A stretch of DNA of 64,000 nucleotides, taken from the NCBI RefSeq assembly GCF_900110695.1, contig NZ_FOEH01000004.1:124001-188000 (forward strand), written 5' to 3'. The translations under genes were made by a program, and so were the position numbers. This stretch comes from Virgibacillus subterraneus (lineage in GTDB: Bacteria > Bacillota > Bacilli > Bacillales > Amphibacillaceae). Of this stretch, positions 27,680-37,133 are shown piece by piece. Within the stretch, counting starts at the first letter, position 1. Each line of letters opens with the position of its first letter. The notes beneath the pieces are model-generated. The model was not told the origin of the DNA, did not search any database, and saw nothing but the letters and a program-made list of their open reading frames with translations.

Positions 27680-28048
27680 ATATTCCCCCGCCAAATTCCA
27701 GTTTCTATTTAATAGCTATCTCTGTATTCTATAGCAACTATTAGGACCTCATAAAAATCGTTTGAATATTTTTTACAGTTTAAAGAGCAAAAAAATAATA
27801 GAAAACTTAGCTTATCACCAGAAAGCGTTTTTATCTACTTAGAATTCCTTATACTTTGGAGCGCAAGCACTAATGGCGAATGCCTCAGTTGCACTTATGC
27901 AATAATGAAATTAATTAGTATTACCAACAAAGGTTAACTTCCAGTTTGCATTTTTATAGTAGATAGTGGCTGCACACGGCAGCCATTTTGGTTTCTATAC
28001 TGCTAAGCATAATCACTTGCTCTTTTCAGTTGCTACTAGATATTTCCT
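27680..28048. other. 369-base gap inside the fla/che operon
   Basis: No gene is supported between fliE and fliF; in B. subtilis these genes are close together. The gap contains a perfect 7-bp stem (TGGCTGC at 27967-27973 pairing with GCAGCCA at 27979-27985) and a GC-richer patch near 27859-27900 (GGAGCGCAAGCACTAATGGCG). The hairpin has no following U-run on the minus strand, so I do not call it a terminator. It looks like an insertion or repeat relic. Confidence 0.45.
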
Positions 28049-28354
28049 TTATATCTGCATGCGCATAATTTCTTTATAAGCATCAATTACTTTACGTTGT
28101 ACTTGTACAGAGGTCTCCAACGTAATGCTTGCTTTTTGTGCTGTAATCATAACATTATGTAAATCATCAATTTCTCCATTAGCCATTGCCTCAGTTTTTG
28201 AATTCGAAGCAACTTGTGTATCATTCACCTGTTCAATTGCTGCTTTTAACGAATTTGCAAAGTTACTCTGTGCCTCACCTGGTGAAATTGACGGCTTACC
28301 TGCTCCCGGATTGGTAATTGCAGGCTGAGTTACTCCATTTACTAAAGGGTTCAT
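28049..28354 (-). CDS. fliE: Flagellar hook-basal body protein FliE
   Basis: A 101-residue protein that joins the MS ring to the rod. The family motif NFANSLKAAIEQVNDTQ and the C-terminal helix with LETSVQVQRKVIDAYKEIM are present. AAGGAG precedes the ATG. It follows flgC as in all related operons. Confidence 0.94.
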   Translation of the reverse strand: MNPLVNGVTQPAITNPGAGKPSISPGEAQSNFANSLKAAIEQVNDTQVASNSKTEAMANGEIDDLHNVMITAQKASITLETSVQVQRKVIDAYKEIMRMQI

Positions 28355-28372
28355 ATAATAGCTCCTTCGTTT

Positions 28373-28825
28373 TTATTTTCCAATTTCCAGTGCCTTTAAC
28401 AACATATTTTTACTCGCATTCATTGATGTGATATTCGCTTCATACGATCTGGTTGTACTCATTAAATCAACCATTTCTTTTAATGGGTCCACATTCGGCA
28501 TTTCTACATAACCAGCTTCATCAGCGTCTGGATGATTGGGGTTATAAACAACCTTAAATGGCTCATCATCTTCAGTAATTTCTGATACTTTCACTCCAGA
28601 ACCCTGGTCTGATGAGTTTGTTGCTTTATGTAAGAAAGATTTGAAATTTTGTCCGTTAGGTTCCATAACAACCATTTTCCGTCGATAAGGTTCATATTCA
28701 CCATTTTCATTCATTGTGGCCCTGGTTGTTTGAGCATTAGCAATATTAGAAGATACAACATCCATTCGAAGCCTTTGCGCTGTTAGTGCACTTGCACTTG
28801 TGTTAATTGCATTAAATATTGACAT
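28373..28825 (-). CDS. flgC: Flagellar proximal rod protein FlgC
   Basis: A 150-residue rod protein. The N-terminal rod motif LTAQRLRMDVVSSNIANAQT and C-terminal MVDLMSTTRSYEANITSMNA segment are typical. It follows flgB after 2 bases. Confidence 0.95.
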   Translation of the reverse strand: MSIFNAINTSASALTAQRLRMDVVSSNIANAQTTRATMNENGEYEPYRRKMVVMEPNGQNFKSFLHKATNSSDQGSGVKVSEITEDDEPFKVVYNPNHPDADEAGYVEMPNVDPLKEMVDLMSTTRSYEANITSMNASKNMLLKALEIGK

Positions 28826-28827
28826 AA

Positions 28828-29226
28828 TTACCTCCCTCCTCTAATTACCGTTTGAAGACTGCTGAATTTACCATTCATACGATCAACCAAACTTCGATAA
28901 TAGATTTGATTTTTTGCTAAGTCGGACATTTCTTTATCTATGTCAACGTTATTCCCATTGTGGTTATACATAGAATTCCTATTCGTAATTGTTTGAAAAG
29001 ATTGGTTAGTATTTACATTGTTAAAAGATATATGTTTCGGATGTGTTCGCTTTGTCTCAAAGGATGTATTTAGTGCCTCATTTAACACATTTTTAAATGC
29101 AACGTCTTTTGACTTATAATTAGGTGTGTCGACATTTGCAATATTGTTTGAAATAGTCCGGTTTTTAGCCGATGCATAATTTAGGGAGTTTTCAAGTTTT
29201 TGGAATGTACCACCAAATAATTCCAT
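28828..29226 (-). CDS. flgB: Flagellar proximal rod protein FlgB
   Basis: A protein of about 132 residues, the first gene of the fla/che operon. The rod motif ASAKNRTISNNIANVDTPNYK is complete. The ATG at 29226 follows AGGAGG by 7 bases; the longer in-frame extension has no ribosome binding site. Upstream lie about 280 bases with the operon promoter and the codY terminator. Confidence 0.94.
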   Translation of the reverse strand: MELFGGTFQKLENSLNYASAKNRTISNNIANVDTPNYKSKDVAFKNVLNEALNTSFETKRTHPKHISFNNVNTNQSFQTITNRNSMYNHNGNNVDIDKEMSDLAKNQIYYRSLVDRMNGKFSSLQTVIRGGR

Positions 29227-29290
29227 TGCAATCCTCCTAACTTTTAGTAAAAAGACCGACATAAACTATTTTATGTATACGAACATTGTA

Positions 29291-29300
29291 ATTTATATCA
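29291..29300 (-). promoter_or_regulatory. Candidate extended -10 of the fla/che operon promoter
   Basis: The minus strand carries TGATATAAAT, an extended -10 (TGNTATAAA), 65 bases before the flgB start. No good -35 lies at 17 bases. The region between here and the codY terminator is very AT-rich, and AATTTTTGTGAAATT at 29420-29434 is a loose match to a CodY box (consensus AATTTTCWGAAAATT, four mismatches). In B. subtilis CodY represses this promoter. Both assignments are tentative. Confidence 0.3.
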
Positions 29301-29462
29301 GATTTAAAGTCTATCACATTTCGACAATTTTCTCATTGGGAAAAATAATTAGTTAAATTTATCTAGGACTATTAGCATGTAAAATATACTTTTTTTTACA
29401 GAAATTGATATGAAATGTTAATTTTTGTGAAATTATTACCTTTCAAAAAAATTTTTTCATAC

Positions 29463-29497
29463 AAAAAAACGGTTATCCTCGGGATAACCGTTTTTTG
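29463..29497 (-). terminator. Rho-independent terminator after codY
   Basis: A perfect 9-bp stem (CGGTTATCC/GGATAACCG) with a 3-base loop is followed by seven U on the minus strand. It also has a U-run on the plus strand. It separates the codY operon from fla/che. Confidence 0.9.
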
Positions 29498-29507
29498 TAT
29501 GAATGTT

Positions 29508-30287
29508 TTATCTTGAACGTAATTTTTCCAATTCTACGAGGAATTTACTGTTTAATACTTTAATGTAAGTACCCTTCATTCCAAGTGAGCGTGACTCAAT
29601 TACACCAGCACTCTCGAGCTTTCTTAAAGCATTAACAATGACTGACCTGGTAATTCCAACTCTGTCTGCAATTTTACTTGCAACCAGCAGTCCTTCGTTA
29701 CCATTTAATTCTTCAAAAATATGATCAATTGCCTCTAATTCACTATAGGACAGAGAACTAATTGCCATTTGGACTACTGCTTTACTTCTAGCTTCAACTT
29801 CAATTTCTTCTGTTTTCTCATGCAATATTTCCATGCCTACTACAGTTGACCCATATTCAGCAAGAAGTAAATCATCATCACTAAAACTATCATTTAATCT
29901 GCTTAATATAAGTGTACCCAGACGTTCTCCTCCACCAATTATCGGAACAATAGTAGTCAAGCCACTACCGAATAATTCACGATTTTCTACTGGGAATGCA
30001 GTATAAGGGCTATCAATATCAAGGTTTGCAGTAGTTTCATGAATATTGAATAATCCATCTGTATATTCCTCAGGAAATTGCCTTTCCTCAAGCATAGATT
30101 TCATGCGTTCATTCTCGATTTCCTGGTTAATTGCAAACCCTAACAACTTTCCTCGTCTGCTCAAGATAAAAATATTACCTTTGATTACATCTCTTAAGGA
30201 TGCAGACATCTCATTAAAGTTCACCGATTTCCCTGTTGCTTTTTGCAACATAGCGTTAATTTTTCTTGCGCGATCTAAAAGTTCCAT
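29508..30287 (-). CDS. codY: GTP- and branched-chain-amino-acid-sensing repressor CodY
   Basis: A 259-residue global regulator of stationary-phase and nutrient genes. The N-terminal GAF domain binds Ile, Leu or Val (about 1-155; [16 protein letters not shown] at the start), and the C-terminal winged helix-turn-helix is about 200-245 ([37 protein letters not shown] is split across this region). Length equals the B. subtilis protein. It is the last gene of xerC-hslV-hslU-codY and follows hslU by 27 bases. Confidence 0.97.
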   Translation of the reverse strand: MELLDRARKINAMLQKATGKSVNFNEMSASLRDVIKGNIFILSRRGKLLGFAINQEIENERMKSMLEERQFPEEYTDGLFNIHETTANLDIDSPYTAFPVENRELFGSGLTTIVPIIGGGERLGTLILSRLNDSFSDDDLLLAEYGSTVVGMEILHEKTEEIEVEARSKAVVQMAISSLSYSELEAIDHIFEELNGNEGLLVASKIADRVGITRSVIVNALRKLESAGVIESRSLGMKGTYIKVLNSKFLVELEKLRSR

Positions 30288-30314
30288 AATGATCCTCCAT
30301 TTCGTTAATTCGAT

Positions 30315-31706
30315 TTATAGTATAAATTGACTTAAATCTTTGTTTTTAACAATATTACTTAATTTTTTATCGACATATTCTTTCGTAATATCAATTGTTT
30401 CCATATTAATATCCGGTGCTTCAAACGATAAATCTTCTAAAAGCTTTTCTAAGATGGTATGGAGTCTTCTTGCACCAATATTATCTGTATCCTGATTAAC
30501 TTGATAGGCAATTTCTGCCAGTCTATTTATAGCTTCGTCCGTAAAAACAACATTTATACCTTCAATTTTAATCAATGCAGTATATTGTTTTAACAAAGCA
30601 TTTGATGGTTCTTTCAAAATTCGTTTAAAATCTTCAACGGTTAGCTTTTCAAGTTCTACTCTGATTGGAAATCTTCCTTGTAATTCAGGTATTAAATCAG
30701 AAGGTTTTGCCATGTGGAATGCACCTGCAGCTATAAAAAGCATGTGATCCGTCTTCACAGGACCATGTTTTGTTACTACAGTAGATCCTTCAACAATAGG
30801 TAAAATATCGCGCTGTACCCCTTCTCTTGAAACATTTGCAGAATTATCCTGTTTTGCTGCAACCTTATCAATTTCATCGATAAATATTATGCCTGATTGC
30901 TCGGCACGCTGAACAGCCTCTTGACCAGCCTCTTCCATGTCAACCAGTTTATGCGCTTCTTGCTGTGTTAGAATTTTTCTTGCTTCAGAAACAGGAAGTT
31001 TACGTTTTTTCTTTTTCTTAGGCATAAATTGACCTAAAGCATCTTGCATGTTTGTGCCCATTTGCTCCATTCCTGATCCCTGAAGCATATCAAACATTGA
31101 TGGTGGCACTTCTTCAATTTCAATTGTTACTAAATTATCCTCTAACTCTCCAAGGGATAACTGATTTTCTACCCGCTTACGTTTATTCTTAATTTCCTCA
31201 TCTTTTGGTGCATTTTCACCCTCATCGTTCTCTTCCTCAGCCGAGAATAACATTTCAAGCGGATTTTTCATACTATTTTGCTTTTTTGCTTGTGGTACCA
31301 GTAATTGAACTAGTTTTTTATTAGCTTCAGTCTCTGCTTTGCCCATTACTTCACTCATTTTTTCTTCTTTAACCATCCGCATAGACATTTCAACCAGGTC
31401 ACGAATCATTGATTCAACATCACGACCAACGTAACCAACTTCAGTAAACTTCGTTGCCTCAACTTTCACAAAAGGTGCACTAACTAAGTTAGCCAGTCTG
31501 CGGGCAATTTCAGTTTTTCCTATTCCTGTTGGTCCAATCATTAAAATGTTCTTTGGTACTATTTCTTCTTTAATATCCTCATCAAGCTTCATTCTGCGGT
31601 ACCGGTTCCTCAATGCTACAGCAACCGACTTTTTTGCATTATCCTGACCAATTATATACTTATCTAACTGACCCACAATTTGTTTTGGCGTAAAATCAAT
31701 ACTCAT
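30315..31706 (-). CDS. hslU: HslU (ClpY) ATPase subunit of the HslUV protease
   Basis: A 463-residue AAA+ unfoldase that feeds substrates to HslV. It has the N-terminal [19 protein letters not shown], Walker [10 protein letters not shown] (about 57-65), an intermediate domain (about 110-240) with a charged insert, Walker B IIFIDEID, and the C-terminal tail that docks into HslV. It lies 20 bases after hslV. Confidence 0.96.
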   Translation of the reverse strand: MSIDFTPKQIVGQLDKYIIGQDNAKKSVAVALRNRYRRMKLDEDIKEEIVPKNILMIGPTGIGKTEIARRLANLVSAPFVKVEATKFTEVGYVGRDVESMIRDLVEMSMRMVKEEKMSEVMGKAETEANKKLVQLLVPQAKKQNSMKNPLEMLFSAEEENDEGENAPKDEEIKNKRKRVENQLSLGELEDNLVTIEIEEVPPSMFDMLQGSGMEQMGTNMQDALGQFMPKKKKKRKLPVSEARKILTQQEAHKLVDMEEAGQEAVQRAEQSGIIFIDEIDKVAAKQDNSANVSREGVQRDILPIVEGSTVVTKHGPVKTDHMLFIAAGAFHMAKPSDLIPELQGRFPIRVELEKLTVEDFKRILKEPSNALLKQYTALIKIEGINVVFTDEAINRLAEIAYQVNQDTDNIGARRLHTILEKLLEDLSFEAPDINMETIDITKEYVDKKLSNIVKNKDLSQFIL

Positions 31707-31726
31707 TATTCACGAAGGCCTCCTCA

Positions 31727-32272
31727 TTAATCAAGTACCTCTAATGTAATATGGTCATTTGTATAGACACATATTTCACCCGCTACTTCCAACGCTGCTT
31801 TGGCAATCTCTTTCGCTGTTAAACTTTCTGAATATCTTACTAAAGCTCTCCCAGCACTTAATGCATAGTTTCCACCAGAACCTATTGCAAGTATACCATC
31901 GTCAGGTTCAATGACTTCTCCAGTGCCAGACACAAGGAACATGTTCTCTTTATTCATCACAATTAGCATAGCCTCTAATTTACGAAGAACTTTATCACTA
32001 CGCCATTCTTTTGCTAACTCCACAGAAGCTCTAGCAAGATTTCCGTCATATGCTTCAAGCTTCCCCTCAAATTTTTCAAATAAAGTGAAAGCATCCGCAA
32101 CAGACCCTGCAAACCCAGCTAACACCTGCCCATTAAATAATGTACGAACTTTTTTTGCTTTATGTTTCATGACAACAGCATTTCCTAATGTAACCTGCCC
32201 ATCGCCACTCATTGCACATTGATCGTCATGTTTAATAGCAAAAATCGTTGTAGCATGCATTTCAGCTGCCAC
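31727..32272 (-). CDS. hslV: HslV (ClpQ) peptidase subunit of the HslUV protease
   Basis: A 181-residue proteasome-beta-like peptidase. The N-terminus reads [16 protein letters not shown] and continues with [29 protein letters not shown] and the C-terminal CVYTNDH. The GTG at 32272 follows GAGGTG by 6 bases and gives the same length as B. subtilis ClpQ. B. subtilis ClpQ begins Met-Ser-Ser and is described as using an N-terminal serine. Here that position is Ala, so the nucleophile would have to be Thr8 or Thr9 after removal of a propeptide. It overlaps xerC by 11 bases. Confidence 0.94.
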   Translation of the reverse strand: MAAEMHATTIFAIKHDDQCAMSGDGQVTLGNAVVMKHKAKKVRTLFNGQVLAGFAGSVADAFTLFEKFEGKLEAYDGNLARASVELAKEWRSDKVLRKLEAMLIVMNKENMFLVSGTGEVIEPDDGILAIGSGGNYALSAGRALVRYSESLTAKEIAKAALEVAGEICVYTNDHITLEVLD

Positions 32273-33206
32273 TATCATCACCTCTTTGATCTGAATATTT
32301 ATCACTTGCTCTTGGATGACTATTCATATATACACTACGCAAACGATCCTTTGTTACATGTGTATATATTTGAGTAGCTGATAAATTTTCGTGCCCTAAT
32401 AATTCTTGGACTGTACGGAGATCAGCACCCTCATTCAACATATGTGTTGCAAATGTATGCCTCAGTTTATGTGGGTTAACATGTACTGTTAATGCTGCTT
32501 TTTCAACTATCTTATTGAGAATCAGTCTCATTCCTCTTGAAGTCAGCGGAGCACCTCTAGCATTAAGAAAGACGGAGTTTGTAGAACTATTAGCTTTATC
32601 TAAAAGTTTATTCCTTCCATCATTTATGTAGGTATCCAATGCAACTTCTGCAAATCGTCCAAATGGTATATATCGTTCTTTTCTACCCTTCCCTTTTATA
32701 AACATTGTACCAATAGTGAAATCAATATCTTCCAATAACATCCCTTGACACTCACTTACTCGTATACCAGTTGCATAGAGTGTCTCAATTATTGCTTGAT
32801 TTCGCTGTCCAACAGGATCGGATAAATCATTCACTTCAAATAACTTTTCCAATTCTTCCATATAAAGAAAGCTAGGTATTGGTTTAGAAGCCTTGGGAAG
32901 AGTCACATTAACGAATGGATTGCCAGTCACTTGATCTTCACGTTCCAAAAACTTATAAAAACTTCTAATGCTGGAAATTTTCCTTGATACAGATCTCCTG
33001 CTTAACTTTCGGTCGTATAAAATTGTTAAAAACAAGCGAATCTCTTGATAATTAACTTCTTGAAGATTATCAATTCCCTCTTGGTATAAAAAAGCGAAAA
33101 AGGTTTCCAGATCATTTAGATAATATTTGACAGTGTATTGCGAAGCGTTTTTCTCTATTTGTAAATACTCAATAAATGCCTCGCTGGATTTTTTAAAATG
33201 ATTCAA
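32262..33206 (-). CDS. xerC: Tyrosine recombinase XerC (CodV)
   Basis: A protein of about 314 residues that resolves chromosome dimers at dif together with XerD. The N-terminal SAM-like domain is about 1-95 and the catalytic domain about 110-300. Active-site residues are R149, K173, H246, R249, H272 and Y281. The start is a TTG at 33206, 5 bases after GAGGTG; the ATG at 33239 has no such site. It is first in the operon. Confidence 0.94.
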   Translation of the reverse strand: MNHFKKSSEAFIEYLQIEKNASQYTVKYYLNDLETFFAFLYQEGIDNLQEVNYQEIRLFLTILYDRKLSRRSVSRKISSIRSFYKFLEREDQVTGNPFVNVTLPKASKPIPSFLYMEELEKLFEVNDLSDPVGQRNQAIIETLYATGIRVSECQGMLLEDIDFTIGTMFIKGKGRKERYIPFGRFAEVALDTYINDGRNKLLDKANSSTNSVFLNARGAPLTSRGMRLILNKIVEKAALTVHVNPHKLRHTFATHMLNEGADLRTVQELLGHENLSATQIYTHVTKDRLRSVYMNSHPRASDKYSDQRGDDSGS

Positions 33207-33276
33207 TTTTCCACCTCGTTCAAACAGCGAATAAATCATATCACAGAATAATTAGGAAAGCAATAAACTTAACTAA

Positions 33277-33305
33277 ATTGTAACAAAATTCTGAATTGGA
33301 CTCAA
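33277..33305 (-). promoter_or_regulatory. Sigma-A promoter of xerC-hslV-hslU-codY
   Basis: On the minus strand TTGAGT (33300-33305) and TACAAT (33277-33282) are separated by 17 bases. They lie about 70 bases before the xerC start. Confidence 0.65.
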
Positions 33306-33538
33306 TGTCTTTCACTCTAATAAGATAAGGTTACCCGTATCAATGATATTCGGGGGGAACCTACGTCTGTCAAGTAAATAATCTTACCAATGCGTAATTA
33401 TATCTTTTTCATATTCAATAGTCAACAATCAAGAATTGAATTATTTAAAAAACTTGACTAATTGTTAAATCAATATTTTTTGAAAGATTTTTTGTTTTCT
33501 TAGAAATTTGGAGTGCATGACTTAATGCCATATTACTT
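33306..33538. other. Non-coding interval upstream of the xerC promoter
   Basis: No gene is seen. GGTTCCCCCCG and CGGGTAACC on the minus strand (33326-33361) can pair imperfectly and are followed by CTTATCTTATT, so they may be a weak terminator for the broken gene upstream. The rest is AT-rich. Confidence 0.35.
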
Positions 33539-33856
33539 CTACACCCAAAACAGTCCTAATTGATTTATTTTATTTTTCGTATCAGTCGTACCTAATTCAT
33601 ATAAACGACGATAAATTTTAATCAGATGATCATCATAACTTCTTCGTTCATCGTCAGCTCCCCACTCATCAAATGGTTTTCTTATATATTCCGTTGCTTT
33701 TCGACCATCCTTATTTTTTCAATAAATTATTGCTGCTTTAACTTCATCACGGCTGGCCATGATTTCATATTCAATGCTGTTATCAGGAACTGAAACTTCG
33801 CGTATATGTTCTGTATCAACAGCCACAAAGTTAGTTTTTTGTTCCTTTTTGTTAAT
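33539..33856 (-). pseudogene. Broken small gene, function unknown
   Basis: About 105 codons read as protein on the minus strand but are interrupted by an in-frame TGA at 33719-33721. The first part contains TNFVAVDTEHIREVSVPDNS and MASRDEVKAAIIY; after the stop it continues KNKDGRKATEYIRKPFDEW and GADDERRSYDDHLIKIYRRL. The frame has no good start: GGGAGG is followed by ATT where ATG would be expected. I recall intact small Firmicutes proteins with a similar C-terminal 'DDHLIKIYRRLYELGT' segment, of unknown function. It lies where trmFO sits in B. subtilis. Confidence 0.65.
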
Positions 33857-33946
33857 AACCTCCCTGTTTATTCATCCTTCCCCTATTTAGTAAGTTAAAA
33901 ACCTACATATTATGCAGTAAGTAAGTAGTTATACTTGCTTAACTGC

Positions 33947-33976
33947 AAAAAAAACTACTCGTTAGAACGAGCAGTT
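33947..33976 (-). terminator. Rho-independent terminator after topA
   Basis: On the minus strand AACTGCTCGT and ACGAGTAGTT pair over 10 bp (one G-U), with a short loop and a run of eight U. The stem begins at the topA stop codon. Confidence 0.85.
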
Positions 33977-36053
33977 AATTTTGTATACTTTCTTTATAAT
34001 CACAATTCACACATTGTATTCGAGTTTCTTTTTTATTTTTCTTTTCAACAAGTAATGATTCGCATTTTGGACATGGTCTTGAAATTGGTTTATCCCATGA
34101 AACAAAGTCACAATCAGGAAAACGATCACATCCGTAAAAAGTTCTCTTTTTCTTTGACTTACGTTCAACCACATTTCCTTCTTCACACTTAGGACATTTC
34201 ACACCAATTTCTTTTAAAATCGGTTTTGTGTTCCGACACTCTGGGAAGTTCGAACAAGCTAAAAACTTACCATATCTCCCCATCTTGTATACCATTTCAT
34301 GTCCGCATTTTTCACAGTCAATGCCAGCAGGTTCATCTCTTATTTCTATCTTTTCCATTTCCTGTTCTGCTTTTTCCAGTCGCTTATGAAAATCTGAATA
34401 AAATGTATCGAGTATTTGAACCCATTCTGTTTTTCCTTCTTCAATGGAATCAAGATCCCCCTCCATTTTCACAGTAAAATCTACATCGATTATTTCCGGG
34501 AAGAATTCTTCTAGGATATCTATTACAATTCCACCTAGTTCAGTTGGAATAAAGCGTTTATTATCAATACTTACATACCCGCGACGCTGAATTGTGTCCA
34601 ATGTAGGTGCAAATGTGGATGGTCGGCCAATACCTTGCTCTTCCATTGTTCGAACAAGTCTTGCTTCCGTATATCTTGGTGGCGGCTGTGTGAAATGCTG
34701 GTTTGGTGTAACCTCTGTTGCATCAACAACCATACCTTCCTTTAAGTCAGGCAAAAACTTGTTTTCGTCCTTCTTATTATCATCTGTACCTTCTACATAT
34801 ACTTTCATAAACCCTTTAAATTTAACTTTGGATCCAGTTGCTCGAAACTCAACTCCATTGTTTAGTAGGTGAACAGTCATAGTGTCCATAATAGCAGGTG
34901 CCATTTGACTTGCAAGAAAGCGTTCCCAGATCAACTTGTACAGACGATACTGATCTCTAGACAAAACGGGTTTCATTGTTTTTGGATCACGTATAGCCGA
35001 TGTGGGTCTAACTGCCTCATGGGCATCCTGGGCACCCTCTTGTTTCTTACCCTTACTTGTATTGCCTAGAAACTCCTTACCATACTGTTCTTCTATATAT
35101 CCTTTAGCCTCTTGTTTGGCGGTATCGGAAATTCGAGTTGAGTCTGTACGCATATACGTAATTAAACCTGTTATTCCTCCAGATTTTTTTCCTAAATCAA
35201 TACCTTCATATAACTGCTGTGCAACCATCATTGTTTTCTTAGCACGGAAGTTAAGCTTTCGCGCAGCTTCTTGTTGTAATGAAGATGTTGTAAAAGGCTT
35301 AGCTGGATTTCGTTTCCGCTCACGTTTATTTACTTTATCAACCGAGAATTTTTTATCATCCATTTTTTCGATAATGGATTTTACATCCTGCTCTGTTTTC
35401 AATTCCTTCTTCTTGTTGTCAACTCCATAAAATGATCCTTCGAAAACTTCTTTATCTTTGAGGAAACTAGCCTCGATAGACCAATATTCCTCAGGTTTGA
35501 AGTTCTCTATTTCCCTCTCTCGGTCAATAATCATTTTTACTGCTACCGATTGTACTCGACCGGCACTTAAACCTTTTTTAACCTTCTTCCATAACAAAGG
35601 GCTTATGTTATAACCAACAAGACGATCAAGAATCCGTCTTGCTTGTTGAGCATCAACCAAATCATTATTGATCGTACGAGGATGTTTAAACGATTCCTTT
35701 ATAGCATCTTTTGTTATTTCATTAAAAACAACACGACATTGTGAATTTTCATCAACGTTTAAACTATGTGCTAAATGCCAGGCAATTGCTTCCCCCTCTC
35801 TGTCGGGGTCGGCTGCAAGATAAACTTTCTTTGCTTTCTTAGCTGCAGTTTTCAATTCTTTTAAAACATCGCCTTTACCACGAATCGTTATATACTTGGG
35901 CTTAAATTGATCTTCTATATCTACACCCATTTGACTTTTTGGTAAATCCCTTACATGTCCCATGGATGCTTTTACTTTATATTTTTTTCCTAAATAACGT
36001 TCGATCGTTTTCGCTTTTGCAGGCGATTCGACGATCACGAGGTAATCTGACAT
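33975..36053 (-). CDS. topA: DNA topoisomerase I
   Basis: A 692-residue type IA topoisomerase that relaxes negative supercoils. The Toprim domain is at 1-115 ([33 protein letters not shown]), the catalytic tyrosine is Y300 ([14 protein letters not shown]), and the C-terminus carries three zinc ribbons of the CxxC type (about 575-690: [39 protein letters not shown]). Length is normal. It is monocistronic by its promoter and terminator. Confidence 0.97.
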   Translation of the reverse strand: MSDYLVIVESPAKAKTIERYLGKKYKVKASMGHVRDLPKSQMGVDIEDQFKPKYITIRGKGDVLKELKTAAKKAKKVYLAADPDREGEAIAWHLAHSLNVDENSQCRVVFNEITKDAIKESFKHPRTINNDLVDAQQARRILDRLVGYNISPLLWKKVKKGLSAGRVQSVAVKMIIDREREIENFKPEEYWSIEASFLKDKEVFEGSFYGVDNKKKELKTEQDVKSIIEKMDDKKFSVDKVNKRERKRNPAKPFTTSSLQQEAARKLNFRAKKTMMVAQQLYEGIDLGKKSGGITGLITYMRTDSTRISDTAKQEAKGYIEEQYGKEFLGNTSKGKKQEGAQDAHEAVRPTSAIRDPKTMKPVLSRDQYRLYKLIWERFLASQMAPAIMDTMTVHLLNNGVEFRATGSKVKFKGFMKVYVEGTDDNKKDENKFLPDLKEGMVVDATEVTPNQHFTQPPPRYTEARLVRTMEEQGIGRPSTFAPTLDTIQRRGYVSIDNKRFIPTELGGIVIDILEEFFPEIIDVDFTVKMEGDLDSIEEGKTEWVQILDTFYSDFHKRLEKAEQEMEKIEIRDEPAGIDCEKCGHEMVYKMGRYGKFLACSNFPECRNTKPILKEIGVKCPKCEEGNVVERKSKKKRTFYGCDRFPDCDFVSWDKPISRPCPKCESLLVEKKNKKETRIQCVNCDYKESIQN

Positions 36054-36106
36054 TTATTTTCCTCCCAAAATGAGGTTATTATTAAATAAATTGGAAATCT
36101 TCACTA

Positions 36107-36135
36107 ATATTAAATAGTTACCATACATTTGTCAA
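36107..36135 (-). promoter_or_regulatory. Sigma-A promoter of topA
   Basis: On the minus strand a perfect TTGACA (36130-36135) and TAATAT (36107-36112) are separated by 17 bases. They lie about 55 bases before the topA start, in the dprA-topA gap. Confidence 0.6.
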
Positions 36136-36171
36136 ACATGATATAAAATATAATACTCTAGAACAATGCTT

Positions 36172-37065
36172 TCAAATAACCCAATTCGGCATTATTCTAT
36201 CCCAATCTTCTAAAATATCACCAGGGTCTAGTACTAATTTCGCACCATCCTGAATCATTTTATGACACCCCTTAGTTTGTTCCAATAACGGGGATCCAGG
36301 AACAGCATATACCTCTCTGCCTTGGTCTAAAGCCTGGTCAACTGTAATTAAGGTACCACTCTTATTGGTAGCTTCTATTACTAATGTACCGAAACTTAAG
36401 CCACTTATTATCCGATTTCTTTCTGGAAAGTAAAATCGCTCTGGCGGTGAATTAGGAGTATACTCAGAAAGTAACAAGCCGTATTTAGCAATTTGTTTAA
36501 AAAGAACTGTATTTTCTTTAGGATATATGTGGTTAAATCCACTACCCAGGACTGCAATTGTCTTTCCATTATTTTGCAAGGCCATCTGATGTGCAAAACT
36601 ATCAATCCCTGTAGCCATACCACTAACAATGACCCAGTTTCTCTGAATTAATGGCAGAACATATTTCTCCATTTTTAATTTGGCTTCCCTGGATGGTTTT
36701 CGTGTCCCAATTACACTCAGAATTGGATTTTGGTGCAATAAATCTGTATCACCAATGGCATATAGTACCAGTGGCGCGTCTTTAATAGTTTTTAACACAA
36801 AAGGATAGTTTCCGTCAACTACTGTTATCACTTTATATGATTTTAAGTCACTTTTAAGCTGGTTCTTTAATTCCTGGCTACGAAGGTCTGAATGAAATAA
36901 AACTGCATTTTTATGGGGTAATGAAAAAAATTGGGTAAATTGCGTTGAAGTAAGTGTGTAGATGCTTTTTAATGTAGGGTCATAGCGGAAGAAATTTCGG
37001 ATGGTTTTACGCGTAATACCACGACAGCGGTGCAAATGAATTAACCGTTTTCGAACTAATTCCAA
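36172..37065 (-). CDS. dprA: DNA processing protein DprA (Smf)
   Basis: A 297-residue protein that loads RecA on incoming single-stranded DNA during transformation. The Rossmann-fold core contains SVIGTRKPSREA, SGMATGIDSFAHQMAL, VLGSGFNHIYPKEN, FPERNRIISGLS and NKSGTLITVDQALDQGREV. It ends soon after the core, so it lacks the C-terminal winged-helix domain found in some relatives, as in B. subtilis. The start is TTG at 37065, 5 bases after GGAAGTG. Confidence 0.95.
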   Translation of the reverse strand: MELVRKRLIHLHRCRGITRKTIRNFFRYDPTLKSIYTLTSTQFTQFFSLPHKNAVLFHSDLRSQELKNQLKSDLKSYKVITVVDGNYPFVLKTIKDAPLVLYAIGDTDLLHQNPILSVIGTRKPSREAKLKMEKYVLPLIQRNWVIVSGMATGIDSFAHQMALQNNGKTIAVLGSGFNHIYPKENTVLFKQIAKYGLLLSEYTPNSPPERFYFPERNRIISGLSFGTLVIEATNKSGTLITVDQALDQGREVYAVPGSPLLEQTKGCHKMIQDGAKLVLDPGDILEDWDRIMPNWVI

Positions 37066-37091
37066 TAGATCACTTCCTTATTTATATAGGA

Positions 37092-37123
37092 GGAACCCAG
37101 AAGCAATTTCACCTCAGGGTTCC
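37092..37123 (-). terminator. Possible terminator between sucD and dprA
   Basis: GGAACCC and GGGTTCC form a perfect 7-bp stem with a partly paired 18-base interior. The tail on the minus strand is CUCCUAUAUAAAU rather than a clean U-run, so termination may be partial or absent. Confidence 0.4.
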
Positions 37124-37133
37124 AAACATTTAA

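Noticed and set aside
29420-29434. CodY box upstream of flgB
   Set aside because: The best match has four mismatches to AATTTTCWGAAAATT in very AT-rich DNA. It is mentioned with the promoter but not called as a separate site.
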